Assembly: GCF_034424375.1 (NCBI RefSeq)
Contig: NZ_CP139965.1
Location: 2,852,001-2,916,000, forward strand
Source: Paraburkholderia kururiensis
GTDB lineage: Bacteria > Pseudomonadota > Gammaproteobacteria > Burkholderiales > Burkholderiaceae
DNA length: 64,000 nt
Direction of reading: 5' to 3'
Program-made: the position numbers and the translations under genes
In this document: piece by piece, positions 16,901-25,905 of the stretch
Layout of the letters: the number at the start of each line of letters is the position of its first letter
Position numbering within the stretch: position 1 is the stretch's first letter
Notes under the pieces: model-generated
What the model saw: only the letters and a program-made list of their open reading frames with translations
Databases searched by the model: none
What the model was told of the DNA's origin: nothing

Positions 16901-18039
16901 GCGGAAGCGGCGGGAGAAGAAGCGCCGGCCGATGCTTGCGAAATACGCGGCGCTGCCGCTGCCGCTGCAGACGCCGCTACGCGCATGATGCGCGCGCCCA
17001 GTCCCTCGCGCAGCGCCGCGGCGTACAGGCCGGCGGGCCCGCGCATGCCACCGCGCGGGGTCGCGACCGGTCCATCCATGTAGGCGAACCGTGCCGCGCG
17101 TTGCGCGTCTTCCGGCGACGGCAGCGGCACCGCCGCGTATTTCGCCAGCGCCTTCGCGTAACGGTCCACCAGATCGGGCCGCTGCGCGGCACGCGCCAGA
17201 TTGAGCAGCACGATCAGCGTGGCCTTGTCGTTTTCGAGCGAGCCCGCGTGCCGCTGGGCGGCGTCGAGCGCATCGGCGAGCAGGTTGCCCGACTGCAGCG
17301 TGCGAATGCCGGAAAGGAACGCGTTGCGGCGCGCGTCGAGCGTCGTCGCACTGTCTTGCAGGCGGAAGTACGCGTCCGCCGCTTCGCGATACGAGCCCGT
17401 TTCCACGGCATAGCGGGCAAGCGCGCGGTCCCACTCGCGGCGCCCCGCCGCGTCCTGCTGCGAAAGCCGCGCGTACAGGTCGCGTGCGAGCGCGGGCGTG
17501 CCCGTGGCGGCCGCGCGCGACGCGAGGTGTTGCAGGTCGTCCGTGTCCCATTGCATGGCCGCGGCCGCGTGCAGTTCGTCGCGCACCTGTTCGAGCGCTT
17601 CCTCGCGCTTGCGGCTGCCTTCGGGGTACGCAAACGCCTTCTGCTCGTCGATGCCAAGGCGCAGCAGCAGCGCCGAGCGCCGCATGTCCGGGCTCTGCGA
17701 GCGCGCCATGCGCTGCGCGACGCGAAGCGCGTCGTCGAGCCGGCCGACCTCGCGGTACTGCGTGCCCAGCAGTTGCAGGAATTCCTCGTTGTCGGGCTGC
17801 ACGCGCAGCCACGCTTCGAGATACGCGACGCTCAACTCGCTCGTAGGCGCCGTGGCCACGCGCTCGCGCAGGCCGCCGCCCGGCCACGTCGCGTAGAACG
17901 TGAGCACGACCATGCCCGCGAGCAGCAGCACGAGCCAGAGCGGCGCGATGCGCGGACGTTTGGCGGGCAGCGCGGCACGCGCCTGCACGGCGCCGTGCGG
18001 GCCATGGACGGGACGAAGGGGTGAGCGCTCAGTTGCCAC
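13930..18039 (-). CDS. pelB: PelB, TPR scaffold and outer-membrane export pore
   Basis: A 1369-residue protein, long even for PelB (about 1190 in Pseudomonas). It has a single transmembrane segment (about residues 32-52, LWLVLLLAGMVVL). A very long alpha-helical TPR array follows to about residue 1050, then a C-terminal beta-barrel ending in an aromatic residue (RYSWFY) as expected for BAM-dependent insertion. The TPR region recruits PelA in the periplasm. The extra length includes a low-complexity Ala/Ser/Thr/Asn linker (about residues 330-415) coded in part by a perfect hexamer repeat. Translation probably begins at GTG 18039, overlapping the pelA stop. Confidence 0.93.
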   Translation of the reverse strand: MATERSPLRPVHGPHGAVQARAALPAKRPRIAPLWLVLLLAGMVVLTFYATWPGGGLRERVATAPTSELSVAYLEAWLRVQPDNEEFLQLLGTQYREVGRLDDALRVAQRMARSQSPDMRRSALLLRLGIDEQKAFAYPEGSRKREEALEQVRDELHAAAAMQWDTDDLQHLASRAAATGTPALARDLYARLSQQDAAGRREWDRALARYAVETGSYREAADAYFRLQDSATTLDARRNAFLSGIRTLQSGNLLADALDAAQRHAGSLENDKATLIVLLNLARAAQRPDLVDRYAKALAKYAAVPLPSPEDAQRAARFAYMDGPVATPRGGMRGPAGLYAAALREGLGARIMRVAASAAAAAAPRISQASAGASSPAASAASASAPAAVSTAKPAASTNTNTNANANANASEDVASLVFTAFVESRDLDNAQKIAEQQVARHPDSGLWLKRLAQVAEWNHAPALALKTWLAYARTSNDADAWQTVRRMAPMLNDDEAYLDAMIHASAAAPADMNLVDAVTSTYERLGRPDDALAFLRAHPRDGAGDAIDERIATLAERAGHDDEALAVYRQLLARRPGNTLYAVRAASLLFRRSDFAGAYATLQKSHDAAKDDDVLYWRNYAQVARLLQKDGGANDAYRHLLAGGKESPDDLAAMTYFYSAWPLDAGRTAELQYRRDGTVRALQLALFNYTSARAWDRAAALLASLTPKEREQAEASVEFLTTRAEYERQTDHVEQALRDLERAVALPDATDDARAALLWTLVDDGNDAALKRARWRWCENAQQRPALWGPCAAAELRMDRPVAALRLLRLQSATMQRDPLWLLTYADAEEQAGRADLARSIRRHVWRRLQRENPAALAATGQVAKTGLLQDEDMREQLSGRRVTLAQTFERADVSLALLNDLIASDAGRDGKGQPQPEQRTLLGNTPGLLPLHPANTGGKAAGEPVDPQRLKSAVAKDVALAWALSQEANPLAKRWLAQQYANRLAQPADARLTLALADGDTATMEHLLDEEGGKLPVTSRIDASVAVDRPTDAEQLAFNALEGAPDNTDYQTRLTDTALAWPQSIDADVSNHIEHPLDYTELALSASRKLTGRYLVGVTSVQRFQHSADETQLVNVPAQDRSIGFYVERRTNDTSVTLAGGRREGLDSFYTANVEAEVGRNSPVTLTVRAGRNQNATESQALLVGGMKDNVAGTLLWNVTPRWYVSGNVEADRFYSQARNYLGSGVLTTGEIGYRIRTTYPDYTLRVVGTRGSYGASGGADALISRLLPATAGPATAATFVPQTYAQYGFFASVGGALREQYTHAWRPFAEVGLVHDSLQGWGPQLSAGVAGTVFGGDHAAVYVEYQRVSQLGTSVRVIGGRYSWFY
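16813..16848. repeat. six-copy hexanucleotide repeat inside pelB
   Basis: Three copies of GTTGGC followed by three of GTTGGT form a 36-base in-frame tandem repeat. On the coding strand it encodes alternating Thr/Ala-Asn pairs. Changes in copy number would add or remove two residues without shifting the frame. It lies in a flexible linker between TPR blocks. Confidence 0.85.
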
Positions 18040-20911
18040 AGGTCACGCTCACGGGTTGATAGTCGACCGTCTGGCCCGCCACGCCGGGCGTGTCGAAGCG
18101 CAGGAACGTACCGTCGCGCTGCGCGGCCACCGCGCGACCCGCGACGCTCGCCGTGCAGCGCGCACCGTTGGCAATGCGCACGAACGGTTCGTAGTAGCCG
18201 CCGAACTCGAAGGTCATGCCGTTCGCGGTGCGATGGAAGTTGCGCACGAAGCCGTTGGCCTCGGCGATGTAGGGCAGCGCGCGCGAGCCTGCATCCGTGC
18301 CGCTTTGAGTGCCCGCGGGTTCGAACGCGAAGCGCGCGTTGCCGCCGTCGATGTGCACGTAGGTGCCGTCCGGTCCGTCGCTGTAGCCCGTCACGCCCGT
18401 GGCCGTGGCGAGGTCCGGCGCCTGCGTCTGCGGCCAGCGCAGCTCGCGCACCTCGCCGTCGCCGCGCACGCGCCAGCCGCTGCCGTCCACCTCGCGCGCC
18501 ACCGCGAAGGTGCGCCAGTCGAGCGCCTTGCGCGCGTAGTCCGTGATGTGCACGGGCAGCACCGGCTGCTTCAGCACCGCCGAGAAAATCTGCTCGAGCG
18601 CACGCAGCGAGGCGATCTTCGTGCCGCTGTACATGTGGTAGTAGACGTCGATGGGCTTGAAGCGATACGGGCGGTCCGTCATGTCGAAGGTTTCGAGCAC
18701 GCGCGTGAAGCCGTAGAACGGGCCCAGCCAGTCGTTCGTGTAGACGTTCTCGTCCTGGTTTGGCGCATAGAGCTGGAACGATTCCGGCCCCGTGCCCTTC
18801 TCCACGCCGATGGGCGCGATGTTCGTCCAGCTGGGCGCCGACTTCGTGATGACCGTGTCGCCGCCGTTGATGTTGTAGACGTGCGCCGCGTACACCTTGC
18901 GCACGATCACGCCGGGCGGCTGGCAGTCGCCCGGCCACTGCAGCACCATGGTGCGCTTGCCCGGCGGCGCGAGCCGCGAGTTGATGTAGTCGATGGTGCC
19001 CGTGATCTCGCGGTCGATGTTGAACTTATAGCCGGGAATGTTGAGCGAGAAGCCGTCGTCGGATTCGCCGTTGTCGATGCGCTTGCCCGTGACGAGATCC
19101 AGCCAGTCCCAGCGGAACGGATGCGAATACGTGTGCGAGCCGATCTCCACATACGGCAGCGCGAACATCTTGCGCGCGATCTGTTCGAGCCGCGGCGAAA
19201 TGTCGGGATGCAGGCCCGCGGGCCCCACTTCGCCTTCGATCACCGAAAGCGTCATCGGCACCTTGTACTTCGTGAAGATGCGCTCGTAGAGCGCTTCGCC
19301 CGAGAAGTCGGGGCCGGGAAACTCGGTGCGCGAGGCGAAACCGTCGCCGTCCACGTGCGACATGAAAAGACGCCGGCCGTTTTCGGTGGTCACGTTCGGC
19401 GACGGCATGGGCGAAAGGCGCAGCGCGTCCTTGAGGAACGCCATCGGATTGATGGCCCAGCGGTCCTGCGAAATGGCGTCGAGCGTGTAGACCGCGTAGG
19501 GGTCGAGCGTGAAGCCGCCCCACGGGGTGATGGCGGCCTGGTCGAAGATCGCGCCGTCGCCCGCCGACAGCCGCAGCAGCGGTCGGCTCTTCGCGCCCGC
19601 GCGCAAGCCCGCGAGGTCACGCGGGTCGGGGCGCGGGTCCACTTCGAAGCCGATCATCGGGTCGCGCACCACCACCGAAAGCGCGCCCGCCGGCCTGCCG
19701 GCCACGGGTTGCAGATCGAGCTGCGGGCCCATGTCGTTGGCGGCGTCGAAGCCGAAGTGGCCGAACACCGCCACGTTCACGTGGTCGGCAATGCGTGCGC
19801 CGAGCCAGCGCTCCCACTGCACGGGGTCCGGCACCGAGTTGCCGGTGATCCACACCACGACGCCCGCATAGCGGTCGGGCGTCACGTTGCGCGGCAGCGG
19901 CGAATTGAAGTCGGCGAACTCGACGTCGTAGCCCAGATAGTTGAGCGGCGTCGACACATAGTCCACGCCCGGCGTGATGTCGAGCATCGCCTTCGGGTTG
20001 CGGTCCTGCACGACGAGCACCTTGCGCGGCAGCACCTCGATGGCGCCGATGCCCACGACGTCGCGTTCCGGGTCGGTCGCGTAGGGCAGCACGCCGGCCG
20101 CGAGGGCCTTCGCGGCCGTGTCGCGCGCGCAGGCGCGGTCGGCACGCTGGCAGTAGTCGATGGAGATGACGGGCACGCCGGTCTGTTCGGTGAAGGCACG
20201 TGCCTCCGCGAGCGTGGGCTGGCCCGCGGCGTCGGCGGACGCGTTGCCCGCAGCCGCGCCCTTCACGAGCGAGCCGCCCACCACGGCATACAGCCCGCTG
20301 GCAGCGCCCGCACGAAGGCCAGCGGCCGCGCCTGTATGAGGCCGCGCGGCTTCCAGCGGACGACTGCCGCCGATGATGAGGCGCGCTTCGGGATGCGCGG
20401 CGTGAATGGCATCGAACGCATCGACGGCGGCGGGCGTATCGAGCAGGAAGCCGCGATAGCCCTTCTGCCAGAGCGACTCGACGTAGGAAAGAACCGGGGT
20501 GCCGGCGCCGCCCGTATCGGTGCGCGCGAGCCAGAGGGTATGCGTGAGCGGATGAGCCGCGGGATCGAAGCCGCGCGCGGGATCGAGCACCACGGCGTCG
20601 AATGCCTGCAGCAGGTCGACGGGCGGATCGGCGCCGTCGAAGAAGGCGATGTTCGGACGCGTGCTTTCTTGCGGGCCTGCCGCGGCACCCTGGGCGGCGA
20701 CAGCAGCGGAAGATTCCGAAACCGTGGGGCGAACGGCCTGCTGGCTCGCGCCCGGGGTTGGCTGCGCCCGTGCCGGGGACGGCACGGCATTGACCACCAG
20801 TGCAATGGAAAATGCTGCCGAAATGGCGGCCGCCGCGCGCTGCAATTTCGCCCCCCGGCCACCTCGCTCATTACCGCCGTATTGCCCGGCGTTCTTGTTC
20901 GTTATCAACAT
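18029..20911 (-). CDS. pelA: PelA, deacetylase with a decayed hydrolase domain
   Basis: A 960-residue periplasmic protein with a signal peptide (cleavage near PARA-Q, residue 49). Residues about 86-290 are the remains of the GH166-type hydrolase domain. The family's catalytic Glu (AFESL) is replaced by Gly213 (VGGSL), and about 30 residues around FAYVSVGEV and the following helices are missing, although Asp158 (GFLLDT) is kept. The deacetylase half is intact: metal-binding Asp521 and Asp523 in HVDGD, and His593 and His597 in HTYSH. PelA partially deacetylates the polymer, giving it positive charge. It is the first gene of the operon; ATG 20911 follows AAAAGGGCAGG. Confidence 0.93.
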   Translation of the reverse strand: MLITNKNAGQYGGNERGGRGAKLQRAAAAISAAFSIALVVNAVPSPARAQPTPGASQQAVRPTVSESSAAVAAQGAAAGPQESTRPNIAFFDGADPPVDLLQAFDAVVLDPARGFDPAAHPLTHTLWLARTDTGGAGTPVLSYVESLWQKGYRGFLLDTPAAVDAFDAIHAAHPEARLIIGGSRPLEAARPHTGAAAGLRAGAASGLYAVVGGSLVKGAAAGNASADAAGQPTLAEARAFTEQTGVPVISIDYCQRADRACARDTAAKALAAGVLPYATDPERDVVGIGAIEVLPRKVLVVQDRNPKAMLDITPGVDYVSTPLNYLGYDVEFADFNSPLPRNVTPDRYAGVVVWITGNSVPDPVQWERWLGARIADHVNVAVFGHFGFDAANDMGPQLDLQPVAGRPAGALSVVVRDPMIGFEVDPRPDPRDLAGLRAGAKSRPLLRLSAGDGAIFDQAAITPWGGFTLDPYAVYTLDAISQDRWAINPMAFLKDALRLSPMPSPNVTTENGRRLFMSHVDGDGFASRTEFPGPDFSGEALYERIFTKYKVPMTLSVIEGEVGPAGLHPDISPRLEQIARKMFALPYVEIGSHTYSHPFRWDWLDLVTGKRIDNGESDDGFSLNIPGYKFNIDREITGTIDYINSRLAPPGKRTMVLQWPGDCQPPGVIVRKVYAAHVYNINGGDTVITKSAPSWTNIAPIGVEKGTGPESFQLYAPNQDENVYTNDWLGPFYGFTRVLETFDMTDRPYRFKPIDVYYHMYSGTKIASLRALEQIFSAVLKQPVLPVHITDYARKALDWRTFAVAREVDGSGWRVRGDGEVRELRWPQTQAPDLATATGVTGYSDGPDGTYVHIDGGNARFAFEPAGTQSGTDAGSRALPYIAEANGFVRNFHRTANGMTFEFGGYYEPFVRIANGARCTASVAGRAVAAQRDGTFLRFDTPGVAGQTVDYQPVSVTCGN

Positions 20912-21765
20912 CCTGCCCTTTTATGGTCGCCGGCCGCTCATGAAATTCGCGCAATGCGATTGCGGCGAAATTCGAAAGCGGCCGCGTGCGTCCGGAATGT
21001 TGCTTTTCGTGAATCCAGGTCTTCGCAATTCGTGTATTTTCACCGGAAATTCGCCGCTGCGGGCATTTTCTCCGATGTGCCGGCAATGTCCCCGCCGCGC
21101 CCCGCGGCAAGCCTTTGCGGCCTCGCCCTACCGAATTGCGCCTCGCGCCTGTTCTGTCCTGCGCGTGGATTCTAACCGCACCACCACGGCGAAGAATTTT
21201 CTTCAAGCATCAAACTTTGTTAGCTGAGGCAGTTCGCGCGCGTCACGCCGTTTTAACAACCCGCTTCAAATACTTGAAACTAAACACCCGCAAACGTTTT
21301 CGCATTTGCGCATTTCCACCGCGCCTTTTCTTTTCCTATGTCGCGGCATTACAACACCGCCGTTTCGCATTGGCGGACATCGATTCGCATGAGGCCCGGC
21401 ATTAGGGAGGAAATGGTGCGAGGAAATGGGGAGCGGAATGCGGGGGAAATTCGGCGGGAAATGCGCGGCGGCCATTTAGGGTCATGCGGTTGGAAATGGG
21501 TCGGAATTGGGTTGGAGATTGCGGGGGCACACTGCCGACGCCGTGTGTGCCTCAAAGAAAACGACCGGCGCTTCGCCGGCTACGGCACGCGGCGGCTGCG
21601 CCCGCAAACCATCCGACGCTCATGCGCTTTGCGCTGCGCTTCATGCCCGGCAAAAAATAGCCGGCAGCTGCCGTCGAGCAATTCCGGTCAGGCGCGCGCG
21701 CCGCGCTGCCGGTAAGCTGCGGTCATCCCGCACGTCACCCGCGGCGGGCAAAGAGGGAGGCCAGC
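20912..21765. other. 854-base intergenic region upstream of the pel operon
   Basis: No convincing gene is visible. The stretch 21150-21340 is clearly more AT-rich than the rest of the window and is the likely pel promoter zone. It holds the dyad TTCAA-ATAC-TTGAA (21265-21278), a possible regulator site. The segment 21400-21540 is a G-rich, purine-biased tract with repeated GGAAAT and GGGAAAT words. Several short open frames cross the region on both strands but have no good start site or family likeness. Confidence 0.4.
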
Positions 21766-22671
21766 TTGCACGACCCCGCAGCCAGAGATCACGACGCGCG
21801 GTTTCGGCGCGTGCTCGACTACATCGACCGCCACCTGGACGAGCCGCTCGACGTGGAACGCTTGAGCCGCGTGGCCGCGTTCTCGAAGTTCCATTTTCAC
21901 CGGCAGTTCGCGCTGCGCTTCGGCGTGGGCGTGCACCGGTACGTGCAACTCGTGCGGCTCACGCGTGCATCGCACAGGCTCGCGTTTCGTCAGCGCGAAT
22001 CCATCATGCAGATCGCGCTCGCGAGCGGCTACGAGGCGCCCGAAGCCTTCGCGCGCGCCTTCAGGAAAGACAGCGGACAATCGCCGTCCGCGTTTCGCGA
22101 GGCGCCGCGCTGGGACGCGTGGCACGCGGCATCGCAGGTCATCAGCCAGATCAGGAGCACGCATATGACGCCCGTCCATACCGACGACGCCGTGCGCATC
22201 GTGGACTTTCCCGAAACCCGCGTGGCGTGCCTCGTGCATCGCGGCGACCCGCGGCTCGTCGGTGAATCCATCCGCCGTTTCATCGACTGGCGCAAGCTAA
22301 ACCGCCTGCCGCCCGCCGCCAGCCGCACGTTCGTCGTGGCGTGGAACGACCCGGAGACCGTCGCCCCCGCCGACTACCGACTCGACCTGTGCGCCGCAAC
22401 CGCGCGCGAGATCGCGGACAACGCGTTCGGCGTGAGCCCGGCGACGCTGCCCGGGGGCCGCTGCGCGTGGCTGCGCCACACGGGGTCGGACGCGACGCTG
22501 CGCGCCTCCGTGGCATGGCTCTATCGGCAATGGCTGCCGGCAAGCGGCTACGAGACGCGCGACGCGCCGCTCTTCTTCGAGCGCGTGCGCTTCTTTCCCG
22601 ACGTAGCCGAACATGAAGCCGTCACAGACATCTTTCTTCCGCTCGGCGCGCACACACCCGCGCACGGATAG
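21766..22671 (+). CDS. AraC-family regulator with GyrI-like effector domain
   Basis: A 301-residue protein. Residues about 10-108 form the AraC double helix-turn-helix, with LDVERLSRVAAFSKFHFHRQF and the second HTH IMQIALASGYEAPEAFARAF. Residues about 145-300 form a GyrI-like (SOUL/Rob-type) small-molecule binding domain starting at VRIVDFPETRVACL. Such regulators often respond to hydrophobic drugs or cationic compounds. The start is a TTG at 21766 preceded by AGGGAGG at 5 bases; there is no ATG before the HTH. Orientation is away from pel, so it may or may not control it. Confidence 0.85.
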   Translation: MHDPAARDHDARFRRVLDYIDRHLDEPLDVERLSRVAAFSKFHFHRQFALRFGVGVHRYVQLVRLTRASHRLAFRQRESIMQIALASGYEAPEAFARAFRKDSGQSPSAFREAPRWDAWHAASQVISQIRSTHMTPVHTDDAVRIVDFPETRVACLVHRGDPRLVGESIRRFIDWRKLNRLPPAASRTFVVAWNDPETVAPADYRLDLCAATAREIADNAFGVSPATLPGGRCAWLRHTGSDATLRASVAWLYRQWLPASGYETRDAPLFFERVRFFPDVAEHEAVTDIFLPLGAHTPAHG

Positions 22672-22757
22672 TACCGATACGCCTGCGGCCCACCGCAGAG
22701 TAAAATTCATCGCCTATCCCGTTGCTCCCCCTTGCCGCGCACTGCGCCGGAACTGCG

Positions 22758-22976
22758 ATGAAGACGTCTTCCAAAGAGGAACGAACGCGCTGGCGCCCGT
22801 CGAACCTCATGCTCAATATCCTGACGGCGCTCGTGGGGCTCGTCACGCTCGGCGCCGGTATCGGCTGGCTGGTTTATAGCTGGGTCGTGGACCTCGAAGT
22901 GCCCTACTTCGCGATTCCGCTGGTGCTTTCCGTGCCGGTGATCGCGGCGGTGGCGTTCAGGAACTGCTTCGACTGA
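22758..22976 (+). CDS. small two-pass membrane protein
   Basis: A 72-residue protein of no family I recognise. A basic N-terminus (MKTSSKEERTRWRPSN) precedes two hydrophobic segments, about residues 18-43 and 51-67, separated by a short acidic turn (DLEVP). Positive-inside charge suggests both ends in the cytoplasm. Codon bias agrees with its neighbours. The Shine-Dalgarno is weak (GGAA upstream), so start certainty is moderate. A small CTGCGG/CCGCAG hairpin at 22683-22698 separates it from the AraC-type gene. Confidence 0.55.
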   Translation: MKTSSKEERTRWRPSNLMLNILTALVGLVTLGAGIGWLVYSWVVDLEVPYFAIPLVLSVPVIAAVAFRNCFD

Positions 22977-23167
22977 GTGCTTCGTTCGGGAAGCGGCGCG
23001 GGCGCTGCTGCTTCTCTTCCGCGCTTTTTTCCCCGCTTCTTTCACGCTTCTTTCACGCTTTTTTCGGCGGCCCCAAACGGCACTTTCCGCCCGACCTCCT
23101 GTCGTACGGCCTGCACGCCGCACCGTCGTGCCTTGCAGCTCGATGCCCACCGACAGGAGAACGCCTC

Positions 23168-24601
23168 ATGGCCGCGAAATCAACGTCGAAACCGCAATCG
23201 AAGAAAAGCGCAAACGCGGTGAAAGGAACGCGCCAGCAACGCAGCGGCACCGCCCCCGGCACGGGGAACGCGTTCGCCGCGCCGCGCGTGCTCGACCATC
23301 CGGTGTTCGCGCAGCCGCAGCCTACGCCGGACCCGAGCGTATTTCGCGTGCCGCATCCCTCCGACGACGCGGCCTACAAGGAAATCGACAAGCTCAACGC
23401 CGAGCACAAGCTGTTTCCGTTGCCGTTTCCCGCGCCGCGCGGCGGCGTCGAGCCGCAGCTCGCGCTCGCGGATGTCTTCGGCGGCAACCGGAAGGCCATC
23501 GATACGATCACGTCGTCGGGACAGCTCGTCTTTCACGCCACGGGCGACTGCGGCAGCGTCAAAGGCCCCGCTACGCAAAACGAAGTCGCGGACAAGATGA
23601 CCGCCGACTTTACCGAAGCCGACGCCGCCGAAGTGCCGCAGTTCGCCTTGCTGCTGGGCGACATCGTCTACAGCTTCGGCGAGGGCAAGTATTACTACGA
23701 TCAGTTCTACGAACCGTATCGCGACTATCCCGCGCCGATCCTCGCCTGCGCGGGCAACCACGACGGCATGGTGTCGCCCGAGGCGCACGCAACGAGCCTC
23801 GACGCCTACCTGCGCAACTTCTGCGCGCCGGACTTCGCGGTGACACCCGAAGCGGGCGGTCTCTCGCGCACCGCGCAGATTCAGCCCGGCGTGTTCTTCA
23901 CGTTCGAAGCGCCGTTCGTGCGCGTGCTCGCGCTCTACAGCAATACGCTGGAAGACCCGGGCGTGATCGCCGACCCGCGCATCGGTACGAGCCAGCTCGA
24001 TTTTCTCGACGCGGCGCTCAAGCGGATCAAGGACGAAGGCTACGAAGGCGCGCTCCTCTTCGCCACCCACCACCCGCCCTACGCGATAGGCCAACATAGC
24101 TCGAGCGTCGACATGCTCGCGCAGATCGACGCCGTCTGCGAACGGCACGGCGTATGGCCGCACGCGTTTCTGTCGGGACACGCGCACAACTACCAGCGCT
24201 ACACGCGCACACGCAGCACGGACGGCACGCAGATTCCGTACGTGGTCTGCGGCAATGGCGGACACGGGCTCGTCAAGCTCGCGAAGCCCGGCGCGCCGGC
24301 GCCGCGCGCGCCGCAAATCGTGCAGGCGGCATCGAATGACACGGACCAGGTGGTGCTCGAAAACTACGACGACACGCATTACGGCTACCTGCGCGTGGTG
24401 GTCACGCAGAGCCAGTTGCGCATCGAGTACCACTGTGCCGCCGACGGCACGCAGACCAAAGCGCCCAACGACTACGTCAACGTGAGCCTTGCCGGGCGCA
24501 AGATCGCGCACTTCGCGGCGCGCGACCTGGGCCATCCGCAGGCCGCGGCCAGGGCGCGCGCCATGCTTGCGCCTCAGCCCGGGAAGCGGCGCGGCAAGTA
24601 G
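23168..24601 (+). CDS. calcineurin-like metallophosphoesterase
   Basis: A 477-residue protein with the metal-ligand motifs of the metallophosphoesterase superfamily in order: GDCG (about residue 126, in place of the usual DxH), GD in LLLGDIVY, GNHDG, THHPPY and SGHAHNYQR. They probably bind a di-metal centre that hydrolyses phosphoesters; the substrate is unknown. The first 60 residues are Lys/Gln/Pro-rich and disordered, and no signal peptide is evident, so it is probably cytoplasmic unless exported another way. ATG 23168 has AGGAG at 8 bases. The C-terminus is basic (QPGKRRGK). Confidence 0.82.
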   Translation: MAAKSTSKPQSKKSANAVKGTRQQRSGTAPGTGNAFAAPRVLDHPVFAQPQPTPDPSVFRVPHPSDDAAYKEIDKLNAEHKLFPLPFPAPRGGVEPQLALADVFGGNRKAIDTITSSGQLVFHATGDCGSVKGPATQNEVADKMTADFTEADAAEVPQFALLLGDIVYSFGEGKYYYDQFYEPYRDYPAPILACAGNHDGMVSPEAHATSLDAYLRNFCAPDFAVTPEAGGLSRTAQIQPGVFFTFEAPFVRVLALYSNTLEDPGVIADPRIGTSQLDFLDAALKRIKDEGYEGALLFATHHPPYAIGQHSSSVDMLAQIDAVCERHGVWPHAFLSGHAHNYQRYTRTRSTDGTQIPYVVCGNGGHGLVKLAKPGAPAPRAPQIVQAASNDTDQVVLENYDDTHYGYLRVVVTQSQLRIEYHCAADGTQTKAPNDYVNVSLAGRKIAHFAARDLGHPQAAARARAMLAPQPGKRRGK

Positions 24602-24681
24602 CGAAGCCCATCGCCGCCTGCAGGTGTGAAGCGAACAACCGCCTGCTCGCACGTGGCGGCGCGCCGCCGGCCGCCCTGGCC

Positions 24682-25905
24682 CTAGCCCTTCGCCGCGGCC
24701 CCGAACACCCCGCCGTCATACGCCTCGCAATACGCGCGCCAGTCGTCCTGCACCTGCTTCTCGCATTGCAGGGCCAGCTCGATGAGCGGCATCTGCCAGT
24801 CGGTCTTCTCGCCGAACGCGATCATCTCGTCGGCGATGGCGGAGCCTTCGCGGCCGCCGCTGCGCAACTGCGCCCACGCGCAGAGTTCGGCCATGGTGTT
24901 CACCACGTCTTCCAGCGGCGGCAGTTTGCCGTCGCGGTTCGCGAGCGCGACGCGGTCCTCCGACGGTTGCAGGCCGCGCAGCACATACGGACGGCCGTTG
25001 AACGTGACGGCATGCAGGAACGCCTGCGAGACGGCCTGCATGCGCTGCTGCACGGCCACCACGCGCTGCGCCTCAGTGGACCAGTGCGGCTGCTTCGTCT
25101 TCAGGGTCGGCGCCACCGACGAAGGCAGCGCTTCTTTCAGATCGATCAGATAGTTGCCGTCCGGCGAGCCCTTGCCTTCCACGAGCACCACGTACCGGTC
25201 CACGCCGAGGCTGCCCGTGCCCGCGATGCGCCGCGCCACGTCGATCACGCGATAGAACGCGGGCGCGTCGGGCGTCTGGAGTTCTTTCGCGAAGCTCGCC
25301 ATGAACGCGGTCACGGCTTCGCGCGTGGGGTCGTCGACGGGCAGCGCCTTCTTGCCGTCCACGCGCAGTACGCGCTTCTTGCCCTTGAGGTCAGTGCGGC
25401 GATCGAGGTGATCCGCACGCGTGCGCTTGGCGAGGCCGTCGAAGAGTTCGCGCACGAGGCCCACCGACGTCTCCGGCTCCACCCAGCGCGCCTTGCCGAA
25501 GGCGAGTGCGCGCGCGTAGGCGTCCACGGCCGAATGGCACAGGCCCAGCGCTTCCGCGCGCGAGAGCTTCAGGTCCGCGGCGCCCACCAGCACGCTCGTG
25601 AGCAGCCGTACCACCTCGTAGAGCGCGGGCGCGAGACACGCCTCGTCGAAGTCGTTGATGTCGAAATAGACGAGCCGGTTGTCGGCCTTGTAGCTGCCGA
25701 AGTTCTCCAGATGCATGTCGCCGCAGATCCACACCGTGGGCCCCTGCGCCAGCACGCCCTGAGCCGGCACCCGGCGGTAGAAGAGGTGGCACGTGCCGCG
25801 CAGGAACACGAACGGCGACGTGCGCATGGCGCGGTATTTCATGGCCAGGCGCTCCGGCTCGCGGTTGGCGTTCCGGTCCGCGATTTCCTTCACGGCGTCG
25901 ATCAT
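24682..25905 (-). CDS. DUF2252 family protein
   Basis: A 407-residue cytoplasmic protein of the DUF2252 family, thought to share a protein-kinase-like fold. The most telling motifs are CGDMHLENFG and FDINDFDEA, which resemble the catalytic HxD-like and metal-binding Asp motifs of aminoglycoside-phosphotransferase-type enzymes, and the later RIAGTGSLGVDRYVVLVEG. Its biochemical function is unknown. The start at ATG 25905 is chosen because AGGGAG lies just upstream; the longer frame to 26019 has no family resemblance. It converges on the metallophosphoesterase gene. Confidence 0.82.
   Translation of the reverse strand: MIDAVKEIADRNANREPERLAMKYRAMRTSPFVFLRGTCHLFYRRVPAQGVLAQGPTVWICGDMHLENFGSYKADNRLVYFDINDFDEACLAPALYEVVRLLTSVLVGAADLKLSRAEALGLCHSAVDAYARALAFGKARWVEPETSVGLVRELFDGLAKRTRADHLDRRTDLKGKKRVLRVDGKKALPVDDPTREAVTAFMASFAKELQTPDAPAFYRVIDVARRIAGTGSLGVDRYVVLVEGKGSPDGNYLIDLKEALPSSVAPTLKTKQPHWSTEAQRVVAVQQRMQAVSQAFLHAVTFNGRPYVLRGLQPSEDRVALANRDGKLPPLEDVVNTMAELCAWAQLRSGGREGSAIADEMIAFGEKTDWQMPLIELALQCEKQVQDDWRAYCEAYDGGVFGAAAKG

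Noticed and set aside
13633..18024. Very long open frame on the plus strand opposite pelB
   Set aside because: It is the mirror of pelB in GC-rich DNA; the product is Arg/Ala/Val/His-rich with no family motif, whereas the minus strand encodes a clear PelB.
21400..21540. G-rich tract upstream of the AraC-type gene as a G-quadruplex or repeat element
   Set aside because: The runs are mostly three or four G with irregular spacing, with no repeated unit; nothing more specific can be supported.
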